Assembly (NCBI GenBank): GCA_036768485.1
Contig: JAVLUZ010000154.1
Location: forward strand, 36,904,042-36,968,041
Direction of reading: 5' to 3'
Source of the DNA: Mermis nigrescens
Lineage: Eukaryota; Nematoda; Enoplea; Mermithida; Mermithidae
Length of the DNA stretch: 64,000 nucleotides
Shown here: positions 10,447-22,800 of the stretch, in pieces
How positions within the stretch are numbered: the first letter of the stretch is position 1
Layout: every line of letters begins with the position of its first letter
The notes under the pieces: model-generated
Databases searched by the model: none
Told to the model about the DNA's origin: nothing
What the model saw: the letters and a program-made list of their open reading frames with translations, nothing else
Made by a program: the position numbers and the translations under genes

Positions 10447-11166
10447 TCTTTTTTAACAAAAATGCAAAAAAGGTCTGAAATTCCGCAAAAATTCGCACCG
10501 AAATGAGTAATTGTGTGTTCTATATATATCTTTATAATGGCAGAAATTGCATTTCAAAATGAAAAATGTCAAATTTTTTTGGAGCTTCGCGCCGTGTTTA
10601 AGACGATTCTGGTGATTTTTGCCCTTAGAAGCCTAGGAATTAGCTGAAATATACTACCAAAAGTTGAACAGCTCTGTTTTTACCACACTCAAATTGCTAC
10701 TGTACCATATTATAGTACCCGAAATATGTGTATACAAAATGCACAAAGAGTTTTGGGAAGACAAAAACTGTAAAAGGGTGTAAAATTCCCGAAAATTTTC
10801 GCCACTTCGCGCCGAAATGTCAAATTTTTTGGCGCTTTGCACCGTTTTGAGACAATTCTGAGTGATTTTGGCCCCTAGAGACCCAGAAACTAGCTAAGAT
10901 ACACTACCAAAAGTCGAACAGCTCTGTTTTTACCACTTTAAAACCGCTACGCTACTGTACCATATTATAGTACTCCAAAATTTGTGTGTACGAAATGTAC
11001 AAAGATTTTTGGGAAGACAAAAACTGTAAAAAGGTGTAAATTTCCCCATGATTTTTGGCGCTTCGCGCCAAAATGACTAATTGTTTTGTCCTACATATCT
11101 TTAAAATGGCAGAATTTGCATTTAGAATGGAAACATGTCACATTTTTCGGCGCCGCCGTTTTGAGA
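10447..11166. mobile_element. Interior fragment of the CAGTG-ended hAT-like family
   Basis: Two rounds of the internal block also found at 56650-57406: TATCTTTATAATGGCAGAAAT, TACCATATTATAGTAC, GGGAAGACAAAAACTGTAAA, and hairpins such as GGCGCTTCGCGCC at 11057. Both termini are missing; the right edge stops exactly against the 3' end of the LINE. Confidence 0.65.
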
Positions 11167-13056
11167 CAATTTTTGGTAATTTTTAGAGTAAAGTAAAGTT
11201 CATTGCAACAGTAACAATACGTCATCAGAAACTTTAATGAAGAGAAAAATGTACAGTCGCAGAAAATGTAGAATACAGAATAAAAGACATTAAAGCAATA
11301 ATGCGAATACAGCTTGTACCAAGAAGAAACATTGCTGTGCAAGGTCATAAAGGCAGTGCTCTTACTTATGATTAAGGTTTATTCTCCATAGTTCATTGTT
11401 AGATTTTTCTAATTTTAGCCTAAACACATTACTACTGGAAGCATTACCACAGATTCAGGGAGCATATTCCAAACATTTATTATTCTGTGACTGAAAAATA
11501 TTTGATAAAGTTAGATTTTAGAGCAGTGACTTTTAATTTTAATGTGTTGGTGGATCTTGTGTTGTTGTCTGATAATGTGGAGAAGTCATTTACATTACAT
11601 CAACTGCTGAATGAAAGATTTTGTATACCATAGTTAAATCGTACAAAAACCTTCTATTTTCTAGATATTCTAGATTCAATACCTGAAGTCGATCCTGAAA
11701 AGACATGATGTTTGGATAACGGCACCCTAAGACACGTTTAGTAAAGTATCTTTGAACTGTTTCAATGTTACGAATATTTTGCTTTGTATGTGGTGACCAA
11801 ACAGAGGTTGAATATTCAGAAAGAGGCCGTATATAAGTTTTATAGGCCATTGTGAGAAGTGTCAAGTCTTTACTTTTGAAACAGCGAAAAATTAGTGAAA
11901 TGCGATGAAAGGCCTGCTTTACGAGTTTGCTTATGTGAGCAGTAAAATTTAGTTTTTCATCAATCAATATGCCTAAATCTTTCACAGGGGATTTTGAGGT
12001 TGAGATAAGGTTATCTTTTATCATGTAAACTATTCAAGAATTATTATGACCAAAATGAAGGACCTGACATTCAGGTAAGGATAAAGAAAGCTGCCAAAAA
12101 TCTGACCATTCAAAAATTCGATTTTAGAAAATTTTGAAGATGGAAAAAGTGCTAAGACTTTGAATAAATCTTAATATCATCTGCAAAAATAAAGCATGTT
12201 TGGATAATGATCAGTTAGTAAAGATGTAATGTCATTTATGTAGAACAGAAATAAGATTGGACCCAGGACGCTTCTCTGTGGCACACCACTAGAAACACAG
12301 GTCTCATTTGAAAAATTATTAGCGATTCTAACTCTCTGAGTCCTATTACTAAGAAAGTTTTTCATCCATTTAAGTACATAACCTTGAATACCATATTTTG
12401 ACAATTTGAGAACTAGTTCACTGTAGAGAGATGGAATCAAACGCTTTTGCAAAATCCAAGTATATAGCGTCCATGGGCTCTTTATTGTCTACATTGTTAA
12501 TGATCTTATTCAAATAACACAAGAGTTGCAACTCACACGCATTTTTTAGGAAGAAAACCAAATTGTTCAAACTAAATCAAGGTATTTCTTTTAGCATAAT
12601 CCATTAACTGAGTTTTCAAGACTTTTTCAAGAATCCGGAAGCTAACACAAGTTAAAGAAATCAGGCAATAATTAGACGATAAAGATGCATCGCCTGTCTT
12701 AAAGACTGCAATTACAAAAGCAGTTTTCCAAAATTTAGGTAAGGTTCCAGACAGTAAGTGATACTAGAAAAATTTTTTTTCAAATAAGTTTTCAAAGAAT
12801 AAGCTAATTTTTTGAAAGGATACTTGGAAGCCCATTAGGTCCACTAGAAGGTGAGGATCTCAAATGTTTAATAGCAGCTATAATATCATCTTCCGTACAC
12901 GAAATATGATCAATAATACTTTCTGTAAAGGTTGTAGGTAAATCAGGTAAAATGCCATTATCGAGGGTGAAAGCATCAGAGAAGAAATTGTTAAGTAGAT
13001 TAGCTTTTTTAGATTCGTCAAAAATGCATTTACCGTTTTTATCCTTTAGGGGTGGA

Positions 13057-13504
13057 CAGTGTTTTTTTGTACAAGGTCCGTTTGTACATGTACAAAGATG
13101 GTCCTTAAAAGTCTTTTGTACATTTCGCACACACAAATTTTTGGGTACTATAATATGGTACAGTAGCGATCTTAGTGTGGCAAAAACAGAGTTGTTTGAC
13201 CTTTGGTTACGTATTTTAGCAATTTCTAGGTTTCTGAGGGCAAAAATCAGTAATAATCGTCTCAAAACGGCGCGAAGCGCTAAAAAATTGGCATTTTTCC
13301 TTTCAAAATGCAATTTCTGAAATTATAAAGATATATAGAACACACAATTGTCATTTCGGCGCGGAGCGCCAAGAATTTTTGCGAATTTTCGAAGCTTTTT
13401 TGCAGTTTTTGTCTTCCAAAAATCTTTTGTACATGTACAAAGACGGTCCCCAAAAGTCTTTGTACATCGCGAAAAATCTTTGCCAAATACAAAAAAAAAC
13501 CGTG
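13057..13504. mobile_element. CAGTG-ended hAT-like MITE inside the LINE, 448 bp
   Basis: Starts CAGTGTTTTTTTGTAC and ends TACAAAAAAAAACCGTG. Target copies GGGGTGGA (13049-13056) and GGGGTGAA (13505-13512) match 7 of 8. It contains the ACATGTACAAAGA(T/C)GGTC motif near each end, and a GGCGC hairpin variant. Confidence 0.8.
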
Positions 13505-14004
13505 GGGGTGAAGAAGGCATTTTATTCTGTAAACCTTTACCAATGTAACTGTAAAATTTCTTTACGTTTGACTTTTCAACGATTTTTTGTTCGTTTTTAC
13601 AGTAATGCTCATGAACAGCACTTTTTAAAGAAGCAGTAATTGGTTGGTATGTACTTATGCTTTAATTCAGACGTTTTAAATTTTTTGAGCTTTCTCCACA
13701 CGTTTAACTTTTTTTCCTGTATTTTTTTGCATAGAGGGTATCTTTTTGCTGATTTGCTTTTGAAAGGGATAAATAGACATACACCTTCATTTATAATACA
13801 CAGGAATTTTTTATAAAATTTCATCTTTATTTGTACAGTCAAAGAAAGCTTCTTCCCAACTAATATAATCAAGGTGAGTGGCAAAATCAACGTAATTTCC
13901 AGGATTGAAATCTCTAATTTTTTCAATATTTCTTGAATTCTTAATATCTCTTAGAAATTTAAAATCAATTTGATCGGGGATCACATGTGCCCATTATTGG
14001 TGGT

Positions 14005-14440
14005 CATACCTGGGCAATGGATTTTGGTTCTGAAGGTACCAGGTCCCTTTTGTTGAGGTTGGTTGGTTGGTTGGTTGTTTCTTTTGCCAGTTGGTTAGTT
14101 GGTTAGTTGCTTTGGTTGGGTAGGTGGTTAGTTGGTTGTTTGGTTGGCTAGTTGACCGGTTAGTTCGGTTGCTCGGTTGGCTAGTTGGTTGGTTTTTGGC
14201 CAGTTGGTTGGTTATTTGATTAGCTAGTTGGCTGGTTGGTTGGCCGGTTAGTTGTTTGGTTGGTTGGCTAGTTGGTTGGTTGTATCATTTTCTCACTTTT
14301 TTATTTTTGGGTCAAAAAATTCTACCCTCCCAATCAAAAACTGTTTTTTCTGGCGCCACCCAACTGGAGTTCTGAAGGTACCGAAGTGCCTTCTGGCGCC
14401 ACCCGGTGGCGCGGGTGGCGCTTGGCATTGCCCACCTGTG
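14005..14440. mobile_element. TTGG-cored hAT-like MITE inside the LINE, 436 bp
   Basis: Ends CATACCTGGGCAATG and CATTGCCCACCTGTG. Target copies TTGGTGGT (13997-14004) and ATGGTGGT (14441-14448) match 7 of 8. The centre, about 14057-14285, is a degenerate (TTGG/TTGGCTAG)n array. Next to the right end is GTACCGAAGTGCCTTCTGGC and a GGCGCCACCC pair. Confidence 0.8.
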
Positions 14441-14725
14441 ATGGTGGTAATACAGAAATATCAAAACATAAGCTTATGTTGTTAACAAAAATAAGGTCTA
14501 AAATGTTATCAAAACGAGTAGGCTCGGTAACTAATTGATAAAAATTATGACTAGTTACAGTAATCCAGAAAAGATGTGAGCTTTTGTCAGATAGAATTTT
14601 GGTTTCAGACCAATTAATTAACGGAAAGTTTAAATCACCTAGGAGCACAGTAGGATAGTTGTCCCGAAGACAATGATCAATGAGCTCACATACCGTTTTT
14701 GTCTGGTTGAAGTCGTAATGAGGAG

Positions 14726-15574
14726 CATACGTGGGCAATGGATTTTGGTTCTGGAAGGTACCGGGGTCCCTTTTGTTGAGGTTGGTTGGTTGGTTGTTTG
14801 GCCGGTTGGTTAGTTGTTTGGTTTATTAGTTGGTTGGTTGGTTGGCCAGTTGGTTGGTTGTTTTGGCCGGTTGATTGGTTGTTTGTTTGGTTGGCTAGTT
14901 GGTTGGTTGGTTGGCTAGTTTGTTGGTTGTTTAGCTGGTTGTTTGGTTGTTTAATTGGCTAGTTGGTTGGTTGGTTGGCTAGTTGGTTGGTTGGTTGGCT
15001 AGTTGGTTGGTTGGTTGGCTAGTTGGTTGGCTAATTAGTTGGTTGGTTGGCTAGTTGGTTGGTTGGCTAGTTGGTTGGTTATCTAGTTGGTTGGTTGGCT
15101 AGTTGATTGGTTGGCTAATTGGTTGGTTGGTTGGCTAGTTGGCTAGTTGGCTAGTTGGTTGGTTGAGCGGTTGGCTAGCTGGTTGGTTGGTTGGTTGGCT
15201 GGTTGGCTAGTTGGTTGGTTGGTTGGTTGGTTGGCCGGTTAGTTGGTTGATTGGTTGGCTAGTTGGTTGGTTGAGCGATTGGCTAGTTGGTTGGTTAGTT
15301 GGTTGTTTGTTTGGCCAGTTGGTTAGTTGTTTGGTTGAGTAGGGTGGTTGTTTGGTTGTTTGGTTGGCTGGTTGGTTGGTCGGTTAGTTGATTGGTTGGC
15401 TGGCTAGTTGGTTGGTCGTATCATTTTCTCTTTTTTATTTCAGCGTCAAAAAATTCAACCCGCCCCCAATCAAAAGCTGTTTTTTCTGGCGCCACCCAGC
15501 TGGGGTTCTGAAGGTACCGAAGTGCCTTCTGGCGCCACCCGGTTGGCGTGGGTGCGCGGCATTGCCCACCTATG
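14726..15574. mobile_element. TTGG-cored hAT-like MITE inside the LINE, 849 bp
   Basis: Same family as the copy at 14005. Ends CATACGTGGGCAATG and CATTGCCCACCTATG (one mismatch in 15). Perfect 8-bp duplication ATGAGGAG at 14718-14725 and 15575-15582. The central (TTGG/TTGGCTAG)n array is about 640 bp here against about 230 bp in the other copy, so the array length varies between copies. Confidence 0.85.
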
Positions 15575-16051
15575 ATGAGGAGGACGATGAATCAATATTA
15601 TTCTCAGAACAGTGTTTTTCAAAAAGAGATCTAGAACTAAGGATTCAGCCAGGCTATATTCGTTTGGTAAACTAAAAATACTAACCTCTATAGATTTTCT
15701 AACCAAAGCACAAACACCACCGTCGTTATAAGCTCTATCCTTTCGGAAAACTTGATAGTCTGAATTATAGAAAACGCTACCATCGGGAGTATCTCTGTCG
15801 AGCCATGATTCAGTGATAAAAACAAAATCGCACCTATCAAGAATCGAATCCAAAAATACAGTTGTATTGTTAATACTACGAACATTAATTAAAGTAGCCT
15901 TTAGAGAATTTACACAGCCTACTCCCTAGCAGTTAGCAATGTTTGATCTTGGTTTAAATGTAAGAGAATCAATTCTGCGTTTTTTAATACAATCGGCCTA
16001 GTAATCGCTGTAATTAACTTCCTTATCAGGCAAATCATTATATTTATATCC

Positions 16052-16219
16052 AGAAATTAGCTAAAATACACTAGCAAAGATCGAAAACCCTCGTTTTACC
16101 ACACTAAAATCGTTACTGTACTATATTATAGTAAGCAAAAATTGGCATGTACAAAATGTACAAAGACTTTTGGGGACCATCTTTGTACATGTACAAACGG
16201 ACCTTGTACAAAAACACTG
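16052..16219. mobile_element. Fragment of the CAGTG-ended hAT-like family
   Basis: Right terminus TGTACAAAAACACTG at 16219, with TTTGTACATGTACAAACGGA and the AGCTAAAATACACTA block. The left half is absent; the fragment abuts the LINE's 5' end. Confidence 0.6.
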
Positions 16220-16609
16220 ACCCCTAAGGATTTTCTTGCTGCCCATTTAGGGTCATATACTAATCCGCAGTTTACAGCGGGCTGATCGCGGCATTTCTTT
16301 GGGAGCAAATCATTGTTTATTCGTATTAAGATAACCTACGTGCATTTTCCATAATTAAGTTGTAATTTTTGATGCTAGAAATTTGGGTGAGGCGCGTGTT
16401 TCCCGGTGCAACGTCCTTATCAATAACTGGATTTCTTCTTTGCAATGTCTTACCGTTATGGGCGGGCGTATTCAATGTTTAGGTCTCTTTTGGCAAATTT
16501 AATAACTGGAAAAATGCAGAAGTGAGAGTGTAAATCGTCTTCACGTGCATAACATGCGTATTAGAGTTTTTTAATTTTGAACTATAATTAAGTTCAGTCA
16601 TTGGTAAGG
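16220..16609 (+). promoter_or_regulatory. 5' flank of the spenito-like gene
   Basis: The 390 bp before the start codon should hold the 5' UTR or an upstream splice acceptor (AAGTTCAG ends 16597). An in-frame TAA at 16589-16591 limits N-terminal extension without splicing. No TATA box or initiator can be assigned with confidence. Confidence 0.3.
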
Positions 16610-16854
16610 ATGTCCAGCGACAGAGACAGTACAGCTCAAGGCCCTGTGCTGAACAGTGCCTATTATCGCGAGCGATTCGGTAGCCAGTCGCCAGAAGAAT
16701 ACAAAAGCTTGCGTATAACTAACATGGATCCAAAGATAAGCGGCGATGAATTGAGGCAAGCGCTGGAAAAAATTTTCAGTCGCTATGGCGATCTGACTGT
16801 GAAGCTTGTTCGTCAGACGGATGTCTACGAACGCATCGCTTACGTCAATTTTGA
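16610..16854 (+). CDS. nito: spenito exon 1: start and first part of RRM1
   Basis: ATG at 16610 gives an N-terminus MSSDRDSTAQ, then RERFGSQSPEEYKSLRITNM with the RNP2 strand LRITNM, and RNP1 near IAYVNF. The donor is TTTGA|gtaaat; two bases of an Asp codon carry over. Reading from the TTG at 16601 would add only three residues and is not needed. Confidence 0.9.
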
Positions 16855-19800
16855 GTAAATTTATTCTTATGGCAGCAGCAGAGCAGACTGTATGAGTCCA
16901 CGCCTGGGCATGGGGGGTTTAGAGAGTATGCACCTTCCCAGAAATCAAAATACCTCCTCAGAATTCAATTTTTTGGAATTTTTTTCGTTTTTTTTTCGCA
17001 ATTTTTTGATGCCAATGGATAGTGTTGGATGAGAAACGTTGAAAAATGGTGTTTTTTTCGCCGTACTATCATTTTTAAGACCATTTTTTGACCTCTGAGA
17101 AATCTTGCACCCCCCAGAATTTGGGTGGTGCCCACGTATATGTGTATGACCATTTTATAATTGGGAGTGTACAGGGGCGGATTTAGGCGGGGGGGGGGGG
17201 GGCGGCCGCCCCCCCATTAGCCCAAAAAAGTGCGAAAAATTAAGCATTTTTTGAGCGAGTTTTTGCGATTTTCGGGTTAAAACGGCTAATTTTTCCGCCC
17301 AAGTCAGGGGTTCCGCCCCCCCCCCTAGGGGTACCGCCCCCCCTTAGGAAAATCCTAGATCCGCCACTGGGAGTGCAGGAAACGTCACGGGACAAAGACA
17401 GTCTCGTTAAGCGCACGTGCGCATGCGGGTTTGTCTGGACCCTCTTCCGCCACAGAATCTAGGAATTTCGTCCCACTCATGCGCAAGGTCAATAGCAAGC
17501 CTGTAAGGGAGATAGGATGCGATGGGGAACCAAAGTCGGTCATTCCCCCCTCCTAAAGTCACGAACTTTTGTTCCATCCATTTTTGGCTATTTTTTACTT
17601 GTGTTTCTGCTATTTTTGGGCAGAAATTGCAGGTCATTTACCTCCTAGTCTAAAAATGACCGACTACACCTTGAAATCTTGATCTTTTACAGGTCTGGTC
17701 AAAAGTTCTGGTAGGGGCAGGCCCGTAACCAGGATTTTATCTCAGGGGAGGGCCGACAATGTTTGAGGCCAGGTATCTCGAGAACCATTAGGAGATAGGT
17801 GGAAATAAAGGCAGTTTTTAGCGTATCTTGGTGAGCTCTATACGATGGTGAAGAAAAATTTAAAAATTTTTCAAAAATATCTTTTTATTTCATATTAATA
17901 AACATTAAATTTATCATTTCAGCTGATTTTTCATCACTTAATCAACGAATTAGCTGTTTTGAGTGAGCTAGAAGGCAAAAACTATAGCTGAACAATGAAT
18001 CCGGCGCGCGGTGCGTGAAAAAATTGACATGATCTCTATGTTATAACTCAAATTTGGGCGATTTCTAGCCGTTTTGAAGACAAAATTATACATAAACAAA
18101 TTCGGCGCGAAGCGCCGAAAAGTTTGAGTTTAGCTAGCTCAAAAGTAAGCTAAAAACCTGTCTTGGCGGTGTTTCAAACGCACTTGGCAATTTTTTCATT
18201 CTTCCCTTTGGGGGTCCCTTGGTAGAAACAAAAATGTTTCCTATTTCGGAGGAGGCGGCTCCCGCCCTTCCTGGTTACGGGCCTGGTAGGCACACCTAGG
18301 GGGTTTGGGGATATGCATCCCACCATACATGCACAGCATGGGAATTCTGGGGGTGAAAACCTAAAGTGCCTTTTTTGGGCCCAAAAATGGCCGGTACGCT
18401 ATTGAAAAACATCGTTTTTTGGCGTTTCTGACGATACTCTATCCTTCTAGAGCATAAAATCATGAAAAAAATTTCGAAAAAAGTCGAATAAATTGACCAT
18501 TATATTGCTTAAAACATGAATATATGGCGCGAAGCGCGAAAATCTGGCGACTTTGAGCAAATAGATAGCCAAAAACCCTCAAAAAGACACTTTTTCTTTA
18601 AATTTTCAGGTAAGTTTAGAAACCTTTGAAAAAGTGTTAATTGGGGGGGTGAAAAATTTTTGCGGTTGGTGAAAAATGATTCTGCGGGTGTGAAACTCCA
18701 CCCCAAACCCTCCAAGATCATGTATGCACCCCACTCCACCCCCTTTCACCCAAGAAGGTCCAAGGAATACCCCCTCCAGAAACCAAAATACCTCCCCAGA
18801 AATCAATTTTTGAAATTTTTTCAGTTTTTTCGCAATGTTTTGATGCCAATGGATAGTGCTCGATGAGAAACGTTGAAACATGGTGTTTTTCGCCATACTA
18901 CTATTTTTAAAGCCTTTTTTTGACATTTGAAACATCTTGCACTCCCCAGAATTTTCTGGCTGCCCACGTATGCTAATAGGGGTATTTGAGTTTCCTAGGA
19001 GGGGGTGGTAAATAAATACGTAATTTTGTTATTCAATGCCGAATGCCAAATTTTTCTTTCTGGCGATTGAGTTTGTTCTATTGATCGTCTTGATAATTTT
19101 GTTATCCCTCCCCTACGTAAATATTCGTGAAGTACTAATCTGGCGCGAAGCGCCGGAAGATTTTTGACGTTTTCACCGCTTTTCACCCCAGAAAGGATGC
19201 AGAAAAACGTTCCATCAGCTCAAAATCGCCGGACCGTACCTGTCCGGCTGACTCTTCAAGGTGAGGCGTAATACACCCCTCACCCCCTATGTGCATGTAT
19301 GGGACCCAGTCATCCATAATGCATTGAGATATATTAGAAACTCGCTTATTAGGCACTTGGCTATTAGACTATAAGACGCAACTGTCCCGCTCCTATTGCA
19401 TATACTATATACGAATAAAGCAAGGTCGATAACACGCCACGGCTATAAGACGCGATCACTCTTACTAATCGATTAATGTCCGGACAGAGGTAAAATTCTG
19501 TACAGGGGTATGAAAAATTTTTGCGGGGGTTGGTGAAAATTTTCCTGGAAGAGGGTGTGAACCCACCAAACCCCCCAAGATCATGTATGCATGCACCTTA
19601 TTTTTGTTCTCAAAAGTGAAGTAGCAATGTTTTCCAGCAATGCTTTGAATAAGTGTTTGAATCGTGGAGGATCCTGATTGACGTAAAAATTTATTTGCTT
19701 CCTATTTTGGGCCTTTACGTAGGTACGAGTATATTAAATACCCCTTAATCGATATTTACGTTATATCCAAACGAGAAATGAACGACGATTTGGCGATTTA

Positions 19801-22800
19801 ATGCTAAACTTTCCGTTAACATTCGCAGTTATCCGGAAGACGCCCGCGACGCGAGGCGCCGAGCGGGCCCGAAATTGATGTCCTTGCTAGGACGCAAAGT
19901 GCGCGTGGATCCGGCCAACGTGTTGCGCGATCAAGGCGGGCGTATGTTGACCCGACCTCAGACCGGAGGTCAGGGTCAAGGTCAAGGGGGTGGCTACGAC
20001 GGCTATAGGCGCTCCAGAAGCCCGCCGAACCACCCCGACAGACTACGTCGGGACGGCTATGGCGGTCCGAGGGTAATTTAGTTTATTTTGTCGCAATCTG
20101 TAACAAAAATCAACCCTCCAGTGACCGGGCCTTCGTATAAATAGTCCACTACTGCTATAATCCGCGCTTAAAAAGATGGCGCAAATCGTTCTTAACGATT
20201 AGACGGGTACTTTGCGACTATGACGACATTGAACGCCGTCGCTTATAATCATAGATGCGCGGCATTGCCGATCTGGAAGGGTCGGCTGCAGACGCGCAGT
20301 AAGGCAATTCCAGGTGGTTGAAATTATAAAGTGCCTTTTTAGTCCTCAAAATGGTAGGTACGCGTTAAAAACATTGTTTTTTTCCGTTTTTCTGACGATG
20401 CGCTATCTTTCTAGAAGATGAAGAAAAATTAGATAATAATCAAAAACAGCCGAACAAATTGAACAAAATATATTCGAAACATGAGTATAATGGCTCGAAG
20501 CGCCTGAAAATTTGAGACGTTTGAGCAAATAGATGGCTGAAAACGCTTAGAAAAGCACATTTCCTACAAATTTTCAGTTAATATCTGGGGACTTTCGAAA
20601 AATCGCGAAAATTGCAGGGGGTGAAAAGTTTCCTTGGGGTTGATGAAAATTTAGGGGGGGGGTTAGCCCTCATGGTCATGTATGGTCGGCCGGTTTGGGG
20701 GTCAAGAATTGAGTTTTTGCATTATTTCCATTAAAAAATTTCCCGTTTTTCCATTCTGGGGCTTTATTCTAGCCCCTCAACTCCCCTCCATACTTGAGCA
20801 TAGGGGGTGATGGGGGTTGTACCCCCCCCCCCCGAAGAGTCAAATAGACACGTACTGTCCGGCGATTTGGAACTGACGGAATGTTTTATATACCATTTTT
20901 GAGGGCAAAATGTCAAAATTTTCAACAATTTCATATGTCTATTTTACTCCAAAAGCGCCCGAAATAAGTGTCGAAAGAATGTAAAAAATTAAAATTTCTC
21001 CACGCATTGATCAATTTTCATAAGTTTTAGTGCTAAAAACGATATAATGTAGTCCAAATCGAATAAAATTATGGTATTATAACGGAAAAGCGTTTTGTCG
21101 GCTCCCCTTGCATCCAATCGACCTCGAAATCACGCACGCGGGCGGGGTATGGGGGTATCCCTGCTACCGGGACTTTCGAACGGCATACCCGCCTAAGGCC
21201 GTTTTGGGACCAAACTTGTTATTGAAACCACGAAAGAACGTTGAATGACGTCTAATAGTATAGTTCTTAGTTTTTGGTACATCTACTAATTTTTTGGAGC
21301 CTTAGACCGTCCAATTAATTCATCCGCACAATTTTCTTTCATTATTTTTTATATTTTTAATATTGAGGGTCATTTAATCGCTTTTATCGTTATTCTTTTC
21401 ATGCTAGTTTGACCATAAATATTCACGAAGAATGAAATAAAACGAATCAATTAGCAAAATTTGTCCAAATTTGGCATTAAATAAGTAGAAAAATTACTCA
21501 TTTATTCCGCCCACCCCCTCCCCTCAAGGAAACCCGGTTCAGCCCCCTTGACCTTGCTGCGCGTATGGTCGAAATTTCCGGTGGGGTTTCCCCAGCCATT
21601 TTTAGAGTGGAGGGGTAAATGATCTCCAAGTTTTTGCCAAAAAACGACCATAAAAAACGCCCGAAAAGGGCCGAAAAATTCGATTTTTTCAAAAAATGGA
21701 GGGGGGGGGTCAAAAACTTTCAGGCTTTGGGAGGATGGCGGACGACCGACTTTCTGCGAAAAATCTCGCCATTTCCCCTGTTACGGGTGTGACCCCGACC
21801 TCGCGCATCTATGCCCCGCCCCCATGCGCGCGTCCGTTGCTAACTACGCAAACTCAATTGTACATTATACGACTCAAAATTTTGAGTTTTGCCCAAATAT
21901 GCGAGGAATTGAGTTGAAAATTAACTTTCGGTATGGGTTCAACTTCACTCGACGCGTTTGCGCGCAAAAAATAATTGTTTGGTTTTGTAAGTAATAAATG
22001 TAACGAACGACTCCTCTTCCTATTTTTGCAGAAAAATGTCAAAAATGTAAAAAACGAGCGATTCTTTTTAAGAAAAAACTTACAGATGAGAAATCAATTT
22101 TTCTATTGGGACGTGGAAATTAGGTCCAATTTAGACGAACTGTTTTGTGAACGTCTAATTGGATGTTTGCCAAAAAACACGGAAAGTGCCCGTTTTTGCC
22201 ATTTCCCTTTTCTCAAGGCGCGCTTACGATCGAATTTTTTTCTAGAATTATCTTGTTTGGAGCTAGGGTTCTTCCTCAGCACGACCACTATCAGCCACTG
22301 TTGCTTATGAGAGAATTTTTATCAAAACGCTAATTTTTTAACGTTTGAGAATGCTATCATATTCTGCGAACCGGATTTGGTTTTTTTCCACTTGATTTGA
22401 ATAGATGCTAAATCGATAATTGGCTTCCTAATGCTCATTGCACTCAGATAGCCGAAATACCTCGCAACTATTACAATATCAGAAATGATAATACCTTTCA
22501 TAACAGCAGCTACACCACGTACATGATTGGGGGGGGCAAGAAAAGGCTTTACCCTATCCCTTAACCTTTTTACCCACTTCAGTTTTTACTTGTCAAAAAA
22601 TCGTAAAAAAGTGTCGTTTCAAGCGATCCTTTGGTTCAAAAATGTCCGTTTTTTGGCGCTTTTCGTCACATACTCGTTTTTAGGGTATATTTTGCCCAGT
22701 TTACTCGATTTCATCGAATTTTCAAGATGTTTTTAAGTTTTCAAATGAGAGTGCACCGTTGAAACGGTCAAAAAATGCTGTTTATGACGAATAGCTATCG

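Larger units (their letters stand above)
11165..16050 (-). pseudogene. Broken non-LTR retrotransposon (EN-RT LINE, Jockey/CR1-like) split by three insertions
   Basis: Read on -, the parts are in correct order. The endonuclease starts near 15902 (INVRSIN), then ITESWLD and GGVCALVRK (15575-15853), then LLGDLNFPLINW and LDLIFVNN (14449-14717). A linker (13512-13930) follows, then the start of reverse transcriptase ending SSGPNGLPS (about 12830-13056), palm SGVPQRSVLGPILFLFYINDI (about 12210-12320), a frameshifted FADD box (about 12177-12195), thumb and C-terminus (11590-12024), and FSTLSDNNTRSTNTLKLK (about 11530-11590). An A-rich 3' end lies at about 11165. Stops, frameshifts and G-to-R in the SGVPQG motif show it is dead. 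Removing the three hAT-like insertions (13057-13504, 14005-14440, 14726-15574) with one target copy each restores continuity across each junction. Confidence 0.85.

Noticed and set aside
13981..15600. Reading the TTGG arrays as a telomere-like or centromeric satellite
   Set aside because: They sit inside bounded TIR elements with 8-bp duplications, within a LINE, so they are element interiors.
16601..16609. TTG start for the spenito protein
   Set aside because: An ATG lies nine bases downstream; nothing supports a non-ATG start.
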